A DNA stretch of 64,000 nt from the NCBI GenBank assembly GCA_013399115.1, contig VXAA01000092.1:134564-198563 (forward strand), written 5' to 3'. Shown here in pieces: positions 36,132-49,345 of this stretch. Each line of letters opens with the position of its first letter. Position 1 is the stretch's first letter. Made by a program: the position numbers and the translations under genes. The notes under the pieces were generated by a model, which did not search any database, was not told the DNA's origin, and was given only the letters and a program-made list of their open reading frames with translations. The stretch is from Anseranas semipalmata (Eukaryota; Chordata; Aves; Anseriformes; Anseranatidae).

Positions 36132-39100
36132 AAAGTGCCACCATTTGGGTGGATGGCTGGTCCACCAGAGCTGATTCCTGAAGAAAGCACAATGCTGAAA
36201 GCTAAACCCAATGCCCTTCGCACTCTGCTGCAGAGCATTGCAGCCAGTATACTGAGATTTTCAACAACAGGGAAAGACGACAAAAAGTGCTGCTCCTTAG
36301 CACAGACAAGTATAAACCGTGGGGTGAGAACAGCTTGGAGAGGGATGTAAAGGAACGTACAGGAAAACTAAAGGCAACAGGAAAACAGAAGGCACACAGA
36401 TCATGCACTTGCCTGTTAAGGCAAGAAAAGGCCTCCAGAAAAGTATATTCAAAAGCTTCAGAAGCCATAAAAATGTATCTTCATGGTTTCTTGAAAAAGG
36501 ACAAAGGAAGCAGAGCCTTTTCCCGACGTCAAGCACCCTCCATTTTTAACAATGAGATTTTGTATTAATTCTAACGTATTTCTCAGGTCAATATTAATGA
36601 CAAGGTATGAGAACAGCCCCGTTTGCACTGGGTGGTGGGGTAGAAATGCACACATGTAAAATAACATTCCTGCATAATAGTGCTGGGATCGGCTTCAGGC
36701 AGCGCTTCAAAGAGGGGCCCAATTACCAAGGAAAAATACTGGAGCAAACCATATGTGACAGAGTCTCCATCCTCACCGAACTCTTCGCACAGCAGTTCCC
36801 ATGACAAGCACTTCTGAGTCGAGCAAAAAAAAAAAAGAAGAAAAAAGGCATCTCCTTAGAAAAATTCAGAGTCTTAATGACTGTGGAGGGAAGGCAAACT
36901 GCAAGGCCCTGAAACTCAGAGTGCCCGAGTTCCAAGATTACAAAAGGTGAGAGAGAAAGAGAGAAAAATGCCCCCTTTCTCAGCTGGTACCAAAAACATT
37001 CATTTGCAATTAAACAAAAAGGACATTTTAGTAGAATCAGCTGGAGTTCTGAATATACTCATGGGGAAATGCAAAGCTAGAGAGACCTGTGAGGACAAAG
37101 CCTGCCAGGTATGCTTGATGGCTATTTTGAAGGCCTGTCCAGCACTGAAATAGTCCAGACACTTGCGAAGTACTTCATCTTACTCCTCTTCCTCACCAGC
37201 AATAAGAAAAGGTCTCCGTCTGAGCCCGTAGCCTTTTATTGCTGTGTGCAAGTGGTACTCACAGATTGCTTGCCCCTCGGCTAGTGGGAGAAAAATGATC
37301 CCATGTAATAACACCGGATTTAACATGGCAAAAGGTCTGCTTGTGGCCTGGAGAGCTGAAGTCCCAAAGGAGCACAAGTTTGGCAAAGCAATCGTTTTTC
37401 CTTCTTTCTCTGCAATAACAGTGCCTTGTGTTCCTGAAACCCTCGTTGCCTTGAACTTCAGACAGTTTCTTCCAAGGGTGCCTGTGATCTGAAGCTGCCA
37501 CAGCCTCCCAGGCTGAGCCTTTGCTTCCTTCTTGATGCAAGAACACAAAAGGGAAAGATAAGGTAAACTTAACAGCATCACTAGAGGCGTTTATGATAGC
37601 GTATGTCATGAAGGACAGGCAGCCAGGTTCCACTTGTTTTACCAGTGACAAAAGCACCTGGGGGATCCCTGTTCTGCAGCTAACAGGGGACCAGTCTTTC
37701 TCCAGCTGGTCTGAGCCCAGTGCTAACCACAGGCAACGCCACGTGTTCCTACAAATTCAAGTTGAGCTGTACGACTTGGAAAGCTCTCAAGGCAACAGGT
37801 CTCCATTGGGGCCAGGCCTCCAGGCGAAGATGTGTGTCAGGAGGACACCAGAGATCAAGTGGAGGTCTATTAGTCTCCAGGCCTGAGGAGCCATGCTACG
37901 CGGAGGATCGCCACAGTGAGAACGGGGATTGCTGAATTACCGTCCAGACAGTGCGTTATTTGGAATAAACCACCAGACAGCAACAAAATCAGCATCGGTC
38001 TCTTTTCATAGCCCGTGAGAACTCTGCCCTGTGCCACTCTGGCAACCTGAAGTCTTTAAGACATGGAGACAACATAACAGAGAAGATGAAAAGCGTTCGT
38101 GGCTTGGGACAGCAAATCCTAGCTAACGGTGAGCACGTACAGCAAGAACGTAAGAGACTGGGCAGAACGCAGGCCTGCACCGGATAAAGGGAAGAAAATA
38201 CTGATGACTGCAGATCTTGACTGCAAGCCCAGAACAGCAAAAACAAAGAGCAACACACACACAGAAAGTGTTCCCAAATGCTGCTTATTCACACGCATCG
38301 CCATCTGCCTACCTGCTCGTTGGTCTCCGAGGGGCTTCTGTTGGATATCCAACGCACACACCATGACCTAACACGGACAAACATCTCAGACAGCGGCATG
38401 GCAGCATCTACCCACTGCCTTCCTTGGCAGCGTCAGGTCACTAACACCGCCGGCCTGGCAGCTCCTTGGATGTCAAATTCTGTTAGAGGTTATCAAACCG
38501 TTTTCTTTTTACCATTAATACAATTACTGCCATGTTTCCTGCTGCACATTTTTATTTCTTTTCTAAAAGAAAACAAGAACCAAAAGGTTGCAGTACGTTA
38601 CGGTCACTAACCTGCTCACACAGTTAGCGACCCTAAGACTAAGAAATACGTTGCCCCTTGGATATAAATCATTGCCCTTGTAGCCACGACACGTGCAAGA
38701 ATTAGCTCTGGAAAGCATCTGTACTATAAACTGTTTCCAAACAAAAAAAAATGATCCCCCAAACCTCAGTACTCAACTACAGTAAGCAAGAGCACAGAGA
38801 AAAACTTGTATGAGTAATAGGAGAGATGTTTAGTGCTACAGATAATGCATCAAAATTTATCCTCCAACCTTTTACACAACCCCAAAATGAGTAATTATGT
38901 GCCAGGAGATATCATCTACTCCACAAATCAAGTCACTGAAACTACAGACTAAAAATGGGTTTTAAAAAAGTCAATTTATTAGAGATTACCGTGCAGACAG
39001 ACATATGAGTGCTCTTGTGCACTTGCTGCATTAACAACCTCTCAAAAGCCACAGGAAAAGAAAAATCAATACTGTATATTTTTTCTCACATCAATTTATC

Positions 39101-42100
39101 TACTGCTGAAAAAAATAACTTGCTTCTGCATACGTTCTATGTAGCATACTCAAGGTTTCCTGCAACCTGTGAAAATAAAATAAGATTTTGCTGATTTTAG
39201 CTGACAACCCTACCTTGCTGCACTCATATTTTGCTTTTGATAAAAACTGAAATTAAATAAAAAATAAAAATAAATCAGAGTAGTCTCAGGCAACTTGGCA
39301 TTGGTACACAGAGCCTTCGGTTGCTGATCCTGTGCTACTGCTGCAAACGTGGAGCCCATCAGCAGTGAACTGTCCACTGAATATTTCATGACTCTGGATT
39401 TCAGACATGTCCCAGTACAGGTTCTATCACTGGAGATCACACAGACTGGCATTACAGCTGCTAAATAAAGTGCATCAACTCAGGCTGCCTCTCCCAAGCT
39501 CCTACAGGTTCCCCACCCAGGAATAAACAATATATACCAAAAGGACATTTTTTTCTCTCCAACTATAAAACAGAGAATTTCGCTGTACAAAGCCTTCCAG
39601 AATGGTGCTTGCACAAGAACCAAAATAAAGCCCATGGTGGCGTTCCCTGTAGAGCAGACTAATCTCGCTTCCTTCATTTTCTTTTTCCAGGTCACCAGTT
39701 CACTTCTCTCTGCTGAGAGCTCCCAGCAGACTGCGAGAGGGCATCTTAGAGAATTCTTTGCACTCTTAGCGGTTTACTACCCTGTTATGAAAGTCTTAAG
39801 AATTCCTTAAAATGTTTCTATGCATCCACCAGAGCCCAAACAGGGGCAAAGTCCTCTCCAAAACTACTGCTGCACTCTGAGTCGCCAGATCTGAAGTGAT
39901 TTCCAAGCACACGACTTTTCTGCTTTCCCACAACCGGAGGAACCAGGACCACGTGCCCACAAAGCCGGTCTGGTGGTGGAAGCAGGAGAACGCGGTCTTC
40001 ACAAGCCAAGGCTTAGCAGGAGAAGTTCACAGGCTGGATGGCGAGGAACAAAGCAGCAAGGGACCGAAGAGGAACCGTGAGGACTCAAGCTGGTAACCTC
40101 TGCTGGACTTCACCACCTTCTCTTTGCTCAACCACCTCGGTTCACAAGAAGGTGCTGCCCGACACTCCTCTCCTCGAACGCCTGCTTGCCCACTTGCACC
40201 GCACAACTCGCACAGCCGGGGGGGCTAATCCTGCCCCAAACCAGGCTTGTGCAGGAGTCAGAGCGGCTTTGTGCGATGGGAGGACCGACTGGCCCCACAA
40301 ACAGGCGTCCCCCGGGGGCTTCACTTTCACCGTTGCTTCAGGCTGACCGGAGCTCCAAGCAGCGCGGCCAGGAGAGCTCCCTAAGGAGCAATGGCTCCCC
40401 AGATGTTCCTGCGGGAATGGAGCTGGGCTCTTTCTGGTGGCCACCTCCCCGAGTGACACCGGACTGGCGACCCTTTGAGCGGTGGGACTGCTGGAACCTG
40501 TTCTGCCGTCGTTTTTATTCTTACCCCTGCAGTCGTATCCCAGCAGCTCCAGCTCCTTTCGCCTCGCCGCAGCCAGCAGCGGCGCAGCCAGCTCTCCTCC
40601 GCTCCTCAGCCCCTGCTTGCGATAGCCCTCTCTCCTCCACGTCTCCTCACCACCAGAGATCATTGCTGAACGAGGCTGCCCTTCCCCTGAAGGGGAGCAC
40701 TGATTCAACCGTCACCAGCCACTAAATGACAAAACCTGGAGCAAAAAGTATTTTTTAATCCAAACGTGGCTGAAGTTGACCAATGCACTCAAAACCTGCG
40801 AGGAACTGGCAGTCTAACAGATGCCGCTGCTGCACAAGCCTCATTTCTTCACAAAGCTGGGCTAAAAATGGAACCAGCGATCACCACCAGCATCTATGTT
40901 TAGACCCAATATTCTAAACAATCCCTTCCTTTGCAGTTCTTTTTTCCCCCTGAAACTCTCTTTGGCAGAAGAACTAACCAGCTGCCACAGAGAGCAGGAA
41001 CTGAGTTAAAATACGAAGGAACGCGGCGCGAGCAGCCCAGGAGACGCACCAGCTGGGTGCCTTCCAGGTCACTGCAGCCTGCCAGTCTCCCGACGAGGAC
41101 GATCCAGCAGCTCTTAGTGGTACACAGCTTGCTTTTCTCCTGCGTGTGCAAAAAAGATAAGTCCCCTATAGGCAATCATTTCATGCTGTAAGCCATGCAA
41201 TTCGGTTACAAAAACGGTTTGCCAATCAGATTAATATGTTAAAGCTAAAGAAAAATAATACAGAAAGACTTTTCATGGGGAAAGCATTCCACTTCAGATT
41301 TCACTTGTCTTCCTGTGCCAAATTGGCAGGAGAACTGTGTAATTACAGCATTTTTGCAAACAAAATTAATTTATTGCAAGTCTGTACATGGTAACCCTTA
41401 CATACATGTACTTGATGGAGAACGGAGAGAAAGGATGTCGCAGCTTTATTCCACCCCGCAGCTAAACCACTCTCCCAAAAAAGCGATACTTTTAAATAAA
41501 ATCACCGTGTGTTGGCACAGACCGCGGTCCCCTAATCCATCCTGAAGGACAGACAAACTCCCCAGCGCAGAGACTCTGCTTCGGGGGCGCTGATGGAAAA
41601 GCCAAGCAGGGAGATCAGCGGGACCGTCCCTCGCTGCGTGCTGCCACAGGGCTGCCACCAGGACGTGACAGGCACGAGGTCAGGACACAGAGGCAGGGCT
41701 GCTGTTTGTGCTGTTAAGCATACAACTCTGTGTTGGTAAGGTCGAGATGTACCACTTTTAGACCAAAGTATAGCCACATACGTATATCATAAAAATAAAT
41801 GATCAAAAAAGCAATATTGTTGTATGCTAAAGGTTTGTTTCCCTTCGTTATACCAGTGTATCGGCTCCATCAATATGTACAACTAACTTCTGAGAATCCT
41901 CTGTTGTTTCCACAAATATTCAGTGTATCCCAATTTTCAGTTGTTTTCCCTGTCACATTCAATTCATCTCATGTTCATAAATTATAGACTTGCCTGATTT
42001 TCCTAACATCACCCAAGAGTCTACAGTAATACAGGAGAGGCCCAAATACAGGGTGCTAAAAGGGACTTTAAGATGTGAACAGACTGAGGCACCCAATTCC

Positions 42101-44063
42101 GCCTCAGACCGAGCTGGACACCTTCCTTCCCCTTGTTCTCCCTCCAAAATTCAGCCCCTAGCAATTTACAATTGAAGGGATTAAGAAGATCCGCGTGTGC
42201 GGTCCCTGGACCTGCTGGCATAGGATCATGCCGCACGGTGCACGCTCCAAAATTGTGCCAAACAACTTTACTACATCAAATCGTACAGATTCCCCATTTC
42301 CCAGTGACACGAGGCACATCCCCATCCATCGCATAGCCACAGTCCAGATGTTGTTGAAAAGAAGATGCGATCTGTCGTTTCACCAGCACCTCTACAGGAC
42401 CGTAACGCAGGGATCACGGAAGAAATCACTGCTTCCATCCTCAGGCCATTTTAACTGGCAGAGAAGCAGGTACACATCTCATATGTGAATTCTTTCCAAA
42501 TTCACATTCATTTTCGTACTGTTTTGGACATGGTAACGCTACAGATACAACTGTATTTCAGAGCAACAAATGTCAGAAACATTCCACTTCTACCTTCGCA
42601 GGCAAGCACGTGAGAAGCTTGTTAGCTGCACAGCAATTAAAACATATACATCAAACTAAACGTGCTTGTGACTGAAAGCTGTTCAGCACAAGCTTCGTAG
42701 TTACTTATCAGCTTCTATCCAATTATTCATGTTCTTTTAGCATTGTTAACAGGCTTGGTTTGTATTTTTGGTTTTGGGGGGTTTTGTTGCAGCGGTTGTT
42801 TTAAAGTACTCATATATACTTTACTGGTAGCTCACTTAGGGGAAAAATATGTATCTTTAAGAGGATTTGAAATTATTTTAATCTGAAGAGCACTATAAAC
42901 ATTTCCCATTATACAAGAAGAACAAGCTGGTGTTGTTCATACACTAATCCTGGCAAGCACTTGAAGGGCATAAACACAATGGGGTGAAATTGTTACAGAT
43001 AGCCTAAGGGTTATTCCAATACTTGAACAACTAGAATAACGGGGTGGAAATAAAAACGTGGGCCGAAGTGTAGGAAACATGCTTCATGATAAGATCATTG
43101 TGCTCAAAAAAAGTAACATAAAGCTACTGAAGAGAAGACAGTTGTAGAAGTTAAAAATGAGCCTTGCAAGAAGTGTCAAAAATATTTGCTAACCCAGATA
43201 GAAAACCATCCATCCTTTTCCACTCAAAAAATAATAATCAGCTGGCAAATTATCTTTCTTCCATTTGGACAAGGAAAATTTCACAAGGTTACCGCAGAGA
43301 ACAACCCAGAGCTGGCAAGATGGAAGACAGGCAAGATAATCTAATAGGCCTTTTCTATCTAACTTTTATGATTCTTATGAAAAATGACCTGAATAAGTGA
43401 AGTTATTTGCCCTTGTCCTCTTTGTTCATATTGAATTTAGTCAGAAGGGAAATCTTGCCAAGGATAGTATGTTTTACTCAATTTACTATCCTTTGTGATT
43501 GCTCTATAAAATATTAGATACATGATAGAAAAGGTTATGGCTTTTTTTATTATTATTATTTGCAATGGAAAAAGAAGAAACACCTCAAGCAGTTGCTAGC
43601 AGGATGAATTAGAACCACAGGAATTGATGAGATTTTCTGAAGAAAACGTTTATCTATTATTCCATGATCAGAGGATTATATTAAACCTAAAGCCGGTATA
43701 CTTTATTAAAAAACAACAAGTAGTAATTAAGTATCGAACAAATGGTTTCTTAAAACATTTCAGTTCAAAGGAGGTCACAAATAACACCGGGGTCAGAAGC
43801 TACCATCTATCTGGTGCACAGACTTCCTAATTGCGAGAAGCTGAGGCTTTTCTTTAAAGCCCCAGTATTTTATTAGACTGCTACTTTTGGACTCTCGCTG
43901 TTAATCAGAGTTAGACTGCTACTGGTAAGGCAAAACGCAATAAATAAGAACCTACTCCTTCAAAGTTTGCGTTTGTTGTAGCAGCACGCTGCCCGATGCC
44001 ACGCCGTACGCTTACCTTACGCTGTGCTGCACGTCCCCTCTGCAGACTGCTAGAGAACTTCCA
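36132..44063. other. Unique non-coding DNA
   Basis: Eight kilobases with no recognised gene or interspersed repeat. Simple runs include AAATAAAAATAAAAATAAAT-like sequence near 39,254-39,275 and TTATTATTATTA near 43,545-43,560. GC-rich patches lie near 40,180-40,650. One longer minus-strand frame at 37,180-37,581 is listed separately. Confidence 0.5.
37180..37581 (-). other. Open frame of 133 codons, possible exon or pseudogene
   Basis: A minus-strand frame of ordinary amino-acid composition, less GC-driven than most others here. It includes LWQLQITGTLGRN, GTVIAEKEGKTIALP and LLHGIIFLPLAEGQ, and ends in an acidic IAGEEEE before the stop. A pyrimidine-rich acceptor-like site (TTGTGTTCTTGCATCAAG) lies inside its 5' part at about 37,535. 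A second frame over the same bases is also long, and ends at a GTGAGTACC donor-like site at about 37,257. No family recognised and no AATAAA close downstream. It might be a last exon, a pseudogene remnant or chance. Confidence 0.15.
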
Positions 44064-44101
44064 CGAAATACATCACTAGCTCCGAAATATATCACTAGCC
44101 C
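44064..44101 (+). repeat. 19-base tandem duplication
   Basis: Two adjacent 19-base copies, CGAAATACATCACTAGCTC and CGAAATATATCACTAGCCC, differing at two positions (C/T and T/C). A small local duplication with no evident function. Confidence 0.9.
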
Positions 44102-44299
44102 CAACATCTGTGCAGACAGAACGTGGGTCACGCACAGTGCAGACTGTGAACCATAAATAATGGGCTGAGAATTATGGTAAAACCCAGGTGCAGCCGATCA
44201 CAAGCACCACTGATCAATTCTTTTGGACTCTAGCACACTAAAGTTGTTTTTCTAAAGCTATAAAGGCGAACCATAATTATGCAGGACCTTTTATATCTT

Positions 44300-44313
44300 G
44301 GGAATGCATTCCC
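44300..44313. promoter_or_regulatory. Perfect palindrome GGGAATGCATTCCC
   Basis: A 14-base perfect palindrome formed by two inverted GGAATG words. GGAATG/CATTCC is the M-CAT motif bound by TEAD factors, so the site could bind a TEAD pair head to head. The base-pair match is seen directly; binding is inferred from the motif only. Confidence 0.3.
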
Positions 44314-45171
44314 TGCACACCCCACTACATGTGCAAGTGGTGTGGTGAGATTCCAGTAAGAGGTTTTGACATTTCTCTCTTACCATTCAATCCTGCCCCA
44401 AAACAAGAGACTGGGAACTAGCAGCTGCACGCTATTGTAATAAGCGTTGTCAAAAATGCCAAGCAAATGAGTAACACATGTCTGCGAAGCAGCCCCTGTT
44501 CCTGGACTGACCTCTGAGACTGAACGGCTGCCCCTTTCCTAACAAAAGGATTGCAACAAGAAAAACACCCAGGCTACCATTATGTAATCGTGCGGGTGAG
44601 ACGCCGCATCCCTTCTGGCATGACGAACACACATCGTGTGTTTGGGATAAGATCTGATCCAACCGCAGGAAGCACAGCTCAGCGCAGCTCCTTAAATACT
44701 CCCATTTCTCAGAAGTTTCCTTAAAAGCTGAATGGGCTCCCAAGGAGCAGCTCTCCAGGCCCTCTCACACAGGCATTTCTTTATTCTTTTTAATGGGGGA
44801 TTTGCTAAATCACTGCTGTTGTAGCATCCCCCGTGGATTTGTGAAGTCTGTTCTCGGAATGAATACTGGGAGACGGTCAGAGCAGAAACCTCGACTCACC
44901 CACAGGTTTCTGGAGGTTTGATTTGGGTTGCTGCAGAAAAGACGGACACGCTCCTCTCCAGCTGTGACAGGCATTAAGACCTAGAAATAATGCATGTTAT
45001 TCCTTAGCCTCCTTCACAGTGAGTTCCTCCTGACCCTTTACTTTGAGCTAAATTATACACATTTACACAAACTAATTGTCTAAGACACACTCCAATTACA
45101 AGTCTAATTATACTTTTCTAACTGTTGCCTGACTGAGTCTGAAACCAAACCATGCTTTTTTCTTTTCTTAC
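44314..45171. other. Unique non-coding DNA
   Basis: No gene recognised. The last 120 bases are AT-rich with several CTAATTA/CCAATTA words. Confidence 0.5.
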
Positions 45172-45238
45172 CCATTAAATCGGGCTGAAAGGTTTTCTGG
45201 AGTTTTATAAAGTTCAGAAGCAGAAAAAATGCAAGCAT
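45172..45238 (-). other. Candidate small coding exon
   Basis: On the minus strand an acceptor (GTCGAGTCTTCAG) is followed by 67 open bases and a good donor (ATGG|GTAAGA). Entry at phase 1 and exit at phase 2 give ACIFSASELYKTPENLSARF. The donor sequence is strong and the acceptor only moderate. The entry phase fits the exit phase of the candidate at 52,851-53,040, and the exit phase fits the candidate at 33,970-34,113. No family is recognised, and short open intervals between splice-like sites are common by chance. Confidence 0.15.
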
Positions 45239-45849
45239 CTGAAGACTCGACAGATACAAGGCAGAGCCAACACAGAAGAGCTTTCCAAGCGTACAGCAGA
45301 AGGACCTGTCGTGATTTAACGGATCTTAAACACTGCCACCCGCCCCAGGAGGATGCAGGAGGAGAAGGGGGAAAGCTTGCACCTTTCTCCCCTCCCCTCT
45401 CCATCCCGCTGCATCAGTGCTTCCCCTCTTATGCCTCTAAGCTTGGCTTGGCATAAAGCAGCGGCAGCTGTCTGCCTTCTCCCTGGAAAGAGAGCCCCCC
45501 CCCAGCGCCTTACTCATTTCGGAATCGCTCTCACTTCCTCCCCTTCTTTCTCAACCCTTCTTTCCTTGCCAGCTTCAGACCTTATCCGGCTTCCCACCCC
45601 TACTTATCTACCCTCGGCCCCTGCCCCGTCGCTCCACCCGGGCTGCTCGGCGCAGGCCAGCGCGCCCTTCCTGCGGTCCTCACGTCCGACCGGCGGCTCC
45701 TGGGAAGTGGCCGCTTCAAAGCCCCCAGAAGCAGCTCCCTCTCTTTCTCTGGGTCTTCCTTAAAACGGAGAGGGAGAGCAATTAATGCTGAGGAAGTTTA
45801 TTAGGGGTGACAAAGCCTTGTGTTTTTACTTGAATATTAAATGTTAAGC

Positions 45850-46075
45850 CCTCCACCTGGGGCTGGTGAGGCGGCACCTGGCACGGGGGGGACACCCACA
45901 AACTAGAAGGACATTAAGCAAACTGAGGAAAACCCATCAGAGGGCTACCAAGATGATCAGGGCATGAAAAGAGGTGGAGGAATCTGGGCTTGCTTAGTCT
46001 GGCCAAGGGGAAGCTAGGGATGCAGTCTTCAGCTGCTTAAGACAGCCTCAAAGACGACAGAGCAACAGCGTTGTG
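45850..46075 (+). mobile_element. CR1 LINE internal fragment, decayed
   Basis: Plus-strand CR1 landmarks: GGGGCTGGTGAGGCGGCACC, GAAGGACATTAAGCAAACTG, AGGGCTACCAAGATGATCAG, then TCTGGGCTTGCTTAGTCTGG. It lacks the 3' tail and is interrupted by indels. Right of about 46,075 similarity is lost before the GGAA repeat. Edges are approximate. Confidence 0.8.
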
Positions 46076-46146
46076 GGGTGACCGCGGGCACCTGGAGCGT
46101 TGTGCCCAGCACGCTCAGGATCAGTCCGAATATCAGACTAAGTCCA

Positions 46147-46190
46147 GGAAGGAAGGAAGGAAGGAAGGAAGGAAGGAAGGAAGGAAGGAA
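46147..46190 (+). repeat. (GGAA)11 microsatellite
   Basis: Eleven perfect GGAA units, 44 bases, purine-only on the plus strand. The KEGR-type and LPSF-type peptides in overlapping frames come from this repeat. GGAA is also the core word of ETS-family binding sites. Confidence 0.98.
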
Positions 46191-48469
46191 TCCTCTCCCC
46201 TCTTCCTCTGCAGCAGGAGCTGCGCTCAGGTGCACCTTCAGCAATGCAGACTTGGGGACTCGTACCCTCTCCTCTCCCATCCCTTACTTGAGACAGAGCT
46301 CAGCCCATGAGGACTGAAAGTGCATATTTGGTTTGCTACTCAGAATTTGTGTCATCTAATTAATTCATAATTAGCCCAGATGGTCTAATATTCCTTTCTG
46401 ACCTTAATTTCTACAGAACCCATAAAATTAATTCTTCTTCTGGACTTGTACGCAGACTACAAAAGCTTGAACCATTACAATTCCAATCCTTCTCTGCGCT
46501 GGTGTAAATGAGGGAATCGGACCCTAAAATCCCCAGGAACTTGTAAGCAGCTGCGTGCCCGGACCTCCTGGCACAACCACGTCTCTGTGCAGGATGCCAG
46601 CCCCTCGTACCGCAGCCTCGGAAGCCCTCTCCACAGAGGAAACCAGCCATCAGCCTAGACAAATTCACAGCCTGGGTTTTGGTGGGAGATGAACCACATG
46701 ACAAGCAGATCTGTGTGCTGCATTTCCAGCAGATGCTGAAATGGCTTTCTGCTCCGCAGCTTATACTCCTAGGACTCGCTGGTGTCAATAAAGCGAAGCA
46801 GCACCTGACTACCTTGCCTTCCGCGGCTGTTGCTGTTGCTGCTGCCTGAGAAAATACCTTCTCACGAGGCAGGGAGCTTTTATTCGGCAGCCTCGCATGC
46901 CTGACCTCAATCCTACCGCTGTCCTGCTCAGCTCTCCACTCACAGCCTGTTACAAAAACATGAAAATGGGCACATAAATATTTCAGGATGCAAAAAAATT
47001 ACTGCAAAGTCCAAGTGCAAAGAGAGCACTTACACAGCTGAGGAGAAAAGAAAAAAAGCATCTTTTATTTGAGTGAGCTTGATGTTTATCTTCTACCCCA
47101 AACAAGCTGAGACAGGCTAGGGCTTTCATGGAACCTTTGTTTTCTGAACCAGTCCAAAACATACACAAGCACTGAAGATATCATCTGCCCACCGAGGAGG
47201 GAGAAGAGGCTTCGCTACAGGGGCTGAGGATCCCAAGCAGTTCAGTGTGTGTGCAGGTGCTGGTTCTCCCCACATACAGGCTCTTCTTGCACAAGCAGAG
47301 CCGCAGCGCATGCAGCAGCGAGCACGGGGATGTTTGGGAGCTTGGGAACGCCTGGGAAAGCACAGCGACGGCCCTGCTCACAACATGGTGCTCAACCAAA
47401 GCGCCCCGCGGATTGCCAGGGAAGCTGGACATAAGCACCTCAGATACCTCCCCAAAACGCTACCCCACAAGCACTTGGGGAAGCTGGCCTGCAGCTACCA
47501 GAACCAGCTCCGTCAGCTCGCTGCCCGCTGTGCACTGAGCAGCTGGCTGTAGGAGAGGTCGGTTGTTTTCCTCAGGAATCCCCTGCACGGAAAGTAGCTC
47601 TCGTACGTGAATTCCACTGTGAATTAAACTGAATTCCAGCTTCCCAGGGAAGTTTGCCATTAGTTACTTGTACACGTCGTCACTGAAACATACCATTCTG
47701 TTTCCTACGCAGTAAAAAAGAATCCCAAGTTATTTAGTATATGGCATTGTTTAAATAATTGGAGCAGAAGCAACAGCCAAGATAAACCAGTTCTGACTGT
47801 AACGGAAAGACAACAATTTATGACTAATATTTGAAGGCTACACCAACCAGGGAGTGCAAAGTTTTAGGAAAACAACAAATTTAGAAAAAAAAAAGTTTAA
47901 AATCCAGTGTTTTAGACCAGCAATCTCCAATCCTTGACTTAAATACAATTAAAAATCAGAAATAAACCCCAATTTGATTCAAAATAATCCATCTCACTAA
48001 CAAATAGGTGCACTGCCAGCTTCACAGGTAACATGGCTCATGGCAGCTTTATGGTGCGACTGTACCCACGTGGCTCCACCAGGAGAGCCAAGCCCTGGGA
48101 TGCAATAAACGCAGCGTGCGCCTGCGGTCTCAGGCAGACAGCGTGCACCACTTGTCCCATCCTGGCACAGGGTATTCTCAAGGACATGGCACAACAAATC
48201 TCATTTTTTCTGTAAATACAAACCAAGACCGTGAAGATTCAGCAGCGATCGCGCAAGGAAATTCCTACACGTCGCACAACACGTGCTTCGTTAAGCCGCA
48301 AGCATTGCATTTACGCCTCAGAACGATACAATCCACGGCCACAAAACAGACTCGCCGGTACAGCGAAGCAAACCTGGAAGCTGCAGGACTCCTGGCCTTA
48401 CTTTCTAGCCCTAACCCCTGCTCACGTTCAGGTCGCCAGCCCAGCGTGATGGAAACAGCACGTGGGCCT
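46191..48469. other. Unique non-coding DNA
   Basis: No gene recognised. A near-palindrome of homeodomain-type words, CTAATTAATTCATAATTAG, lies at 46,356-46,374. Confidence 0.5.
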
Positions 48470-49345
48470 GCCTGGTCCGTCCCGAAGCCCCGCGGCGCGC
48501 TCCCGGCGCTGCTCTGTGCCGCCAGCCTTTGTCACTGTTTATATGTCGTGACAGGCGCGACGCTCGCCTCCCATGTCCCACAGCTGCCCCACACGCACGG
48601 AAGCCTAAAACATTGGCTGCCTCGCTAAACCCAGGCTGGCTTTTAGGAAAAAACATGGTTTTCTAAATTAAGAGGAAAACTAACCTCTATCCAGAAACAC
48701 AGATGAAGGTACCTCTGAGTCTGAAGGACGGATGGAGAGGACAGAGCAGCAAGCTCTGATATACGGAACACATCTGTAAAAGTAGGTTAAGAAGGACAGG
48801 CAAAACTAATCACTTCCTCTCCAAGCAGGTGAGACTCCAAGATCCCCTTTGCCAAATAAATAGGAAATTTTAAGAGAAATCCAATATTTAAAATGTATTA
48901 TAGCTGCTGCAGCCCTTTCTCATGTAAAATGCAATAATCCTAAAAATAGAAGCAGGCAAGTCTCCCTGACAAGGTTATTACAGAAGTATTCGCGCAGTCA
49001 TTTCTCACCTTCGATGCCTTTCACCAGCAACCATCAGCCAGGACCGGAGCCCCGGGAGGGGACGCAGGGAGCGGCCACGGCTGCGGCCAGCCCTGCGGAA
49101 ATGTGGGAATCCTGCAGGCCCGGGCAGGGCCGCGCGGGACGGAACAGGGGAGGTAGCCCCGCGCAACCCAGACCTCTTGCTGTGCCCCCAGGCCTCCATC
49201 AGGTGTCCAGGCTGACGGCCTCACATACCGAGCTGGGCACGCAGAGGCAGAACGGAGGCCGGTGGGGCGATCGCTGCCTTCCAAGAACACATCGAGACAC
49301 AGCCAGGGGCAGGCCTGCGGTAACGCGGGCAGCGCTCCCCAGGCA
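48470..49345. other. Two GC/CpG-rich patches
   Basis: CpG-rich text occurs at about 48,480-48,590 (CCCCGCGGCGCGCTCCCGG) and at 49,030-49,345 (GGCCGCGCGGGACGG and surroundings), separated by AT-rich DNA. Overlapping frames are open on both strands. No gene or repeat text is recognised. Confidence 0.35.

Noticed and set aside
46029..46317. Frames reading KEGRKEGR or LPSFLPSF
   Set aside because: Generated by the (GGAA)11 repeat.
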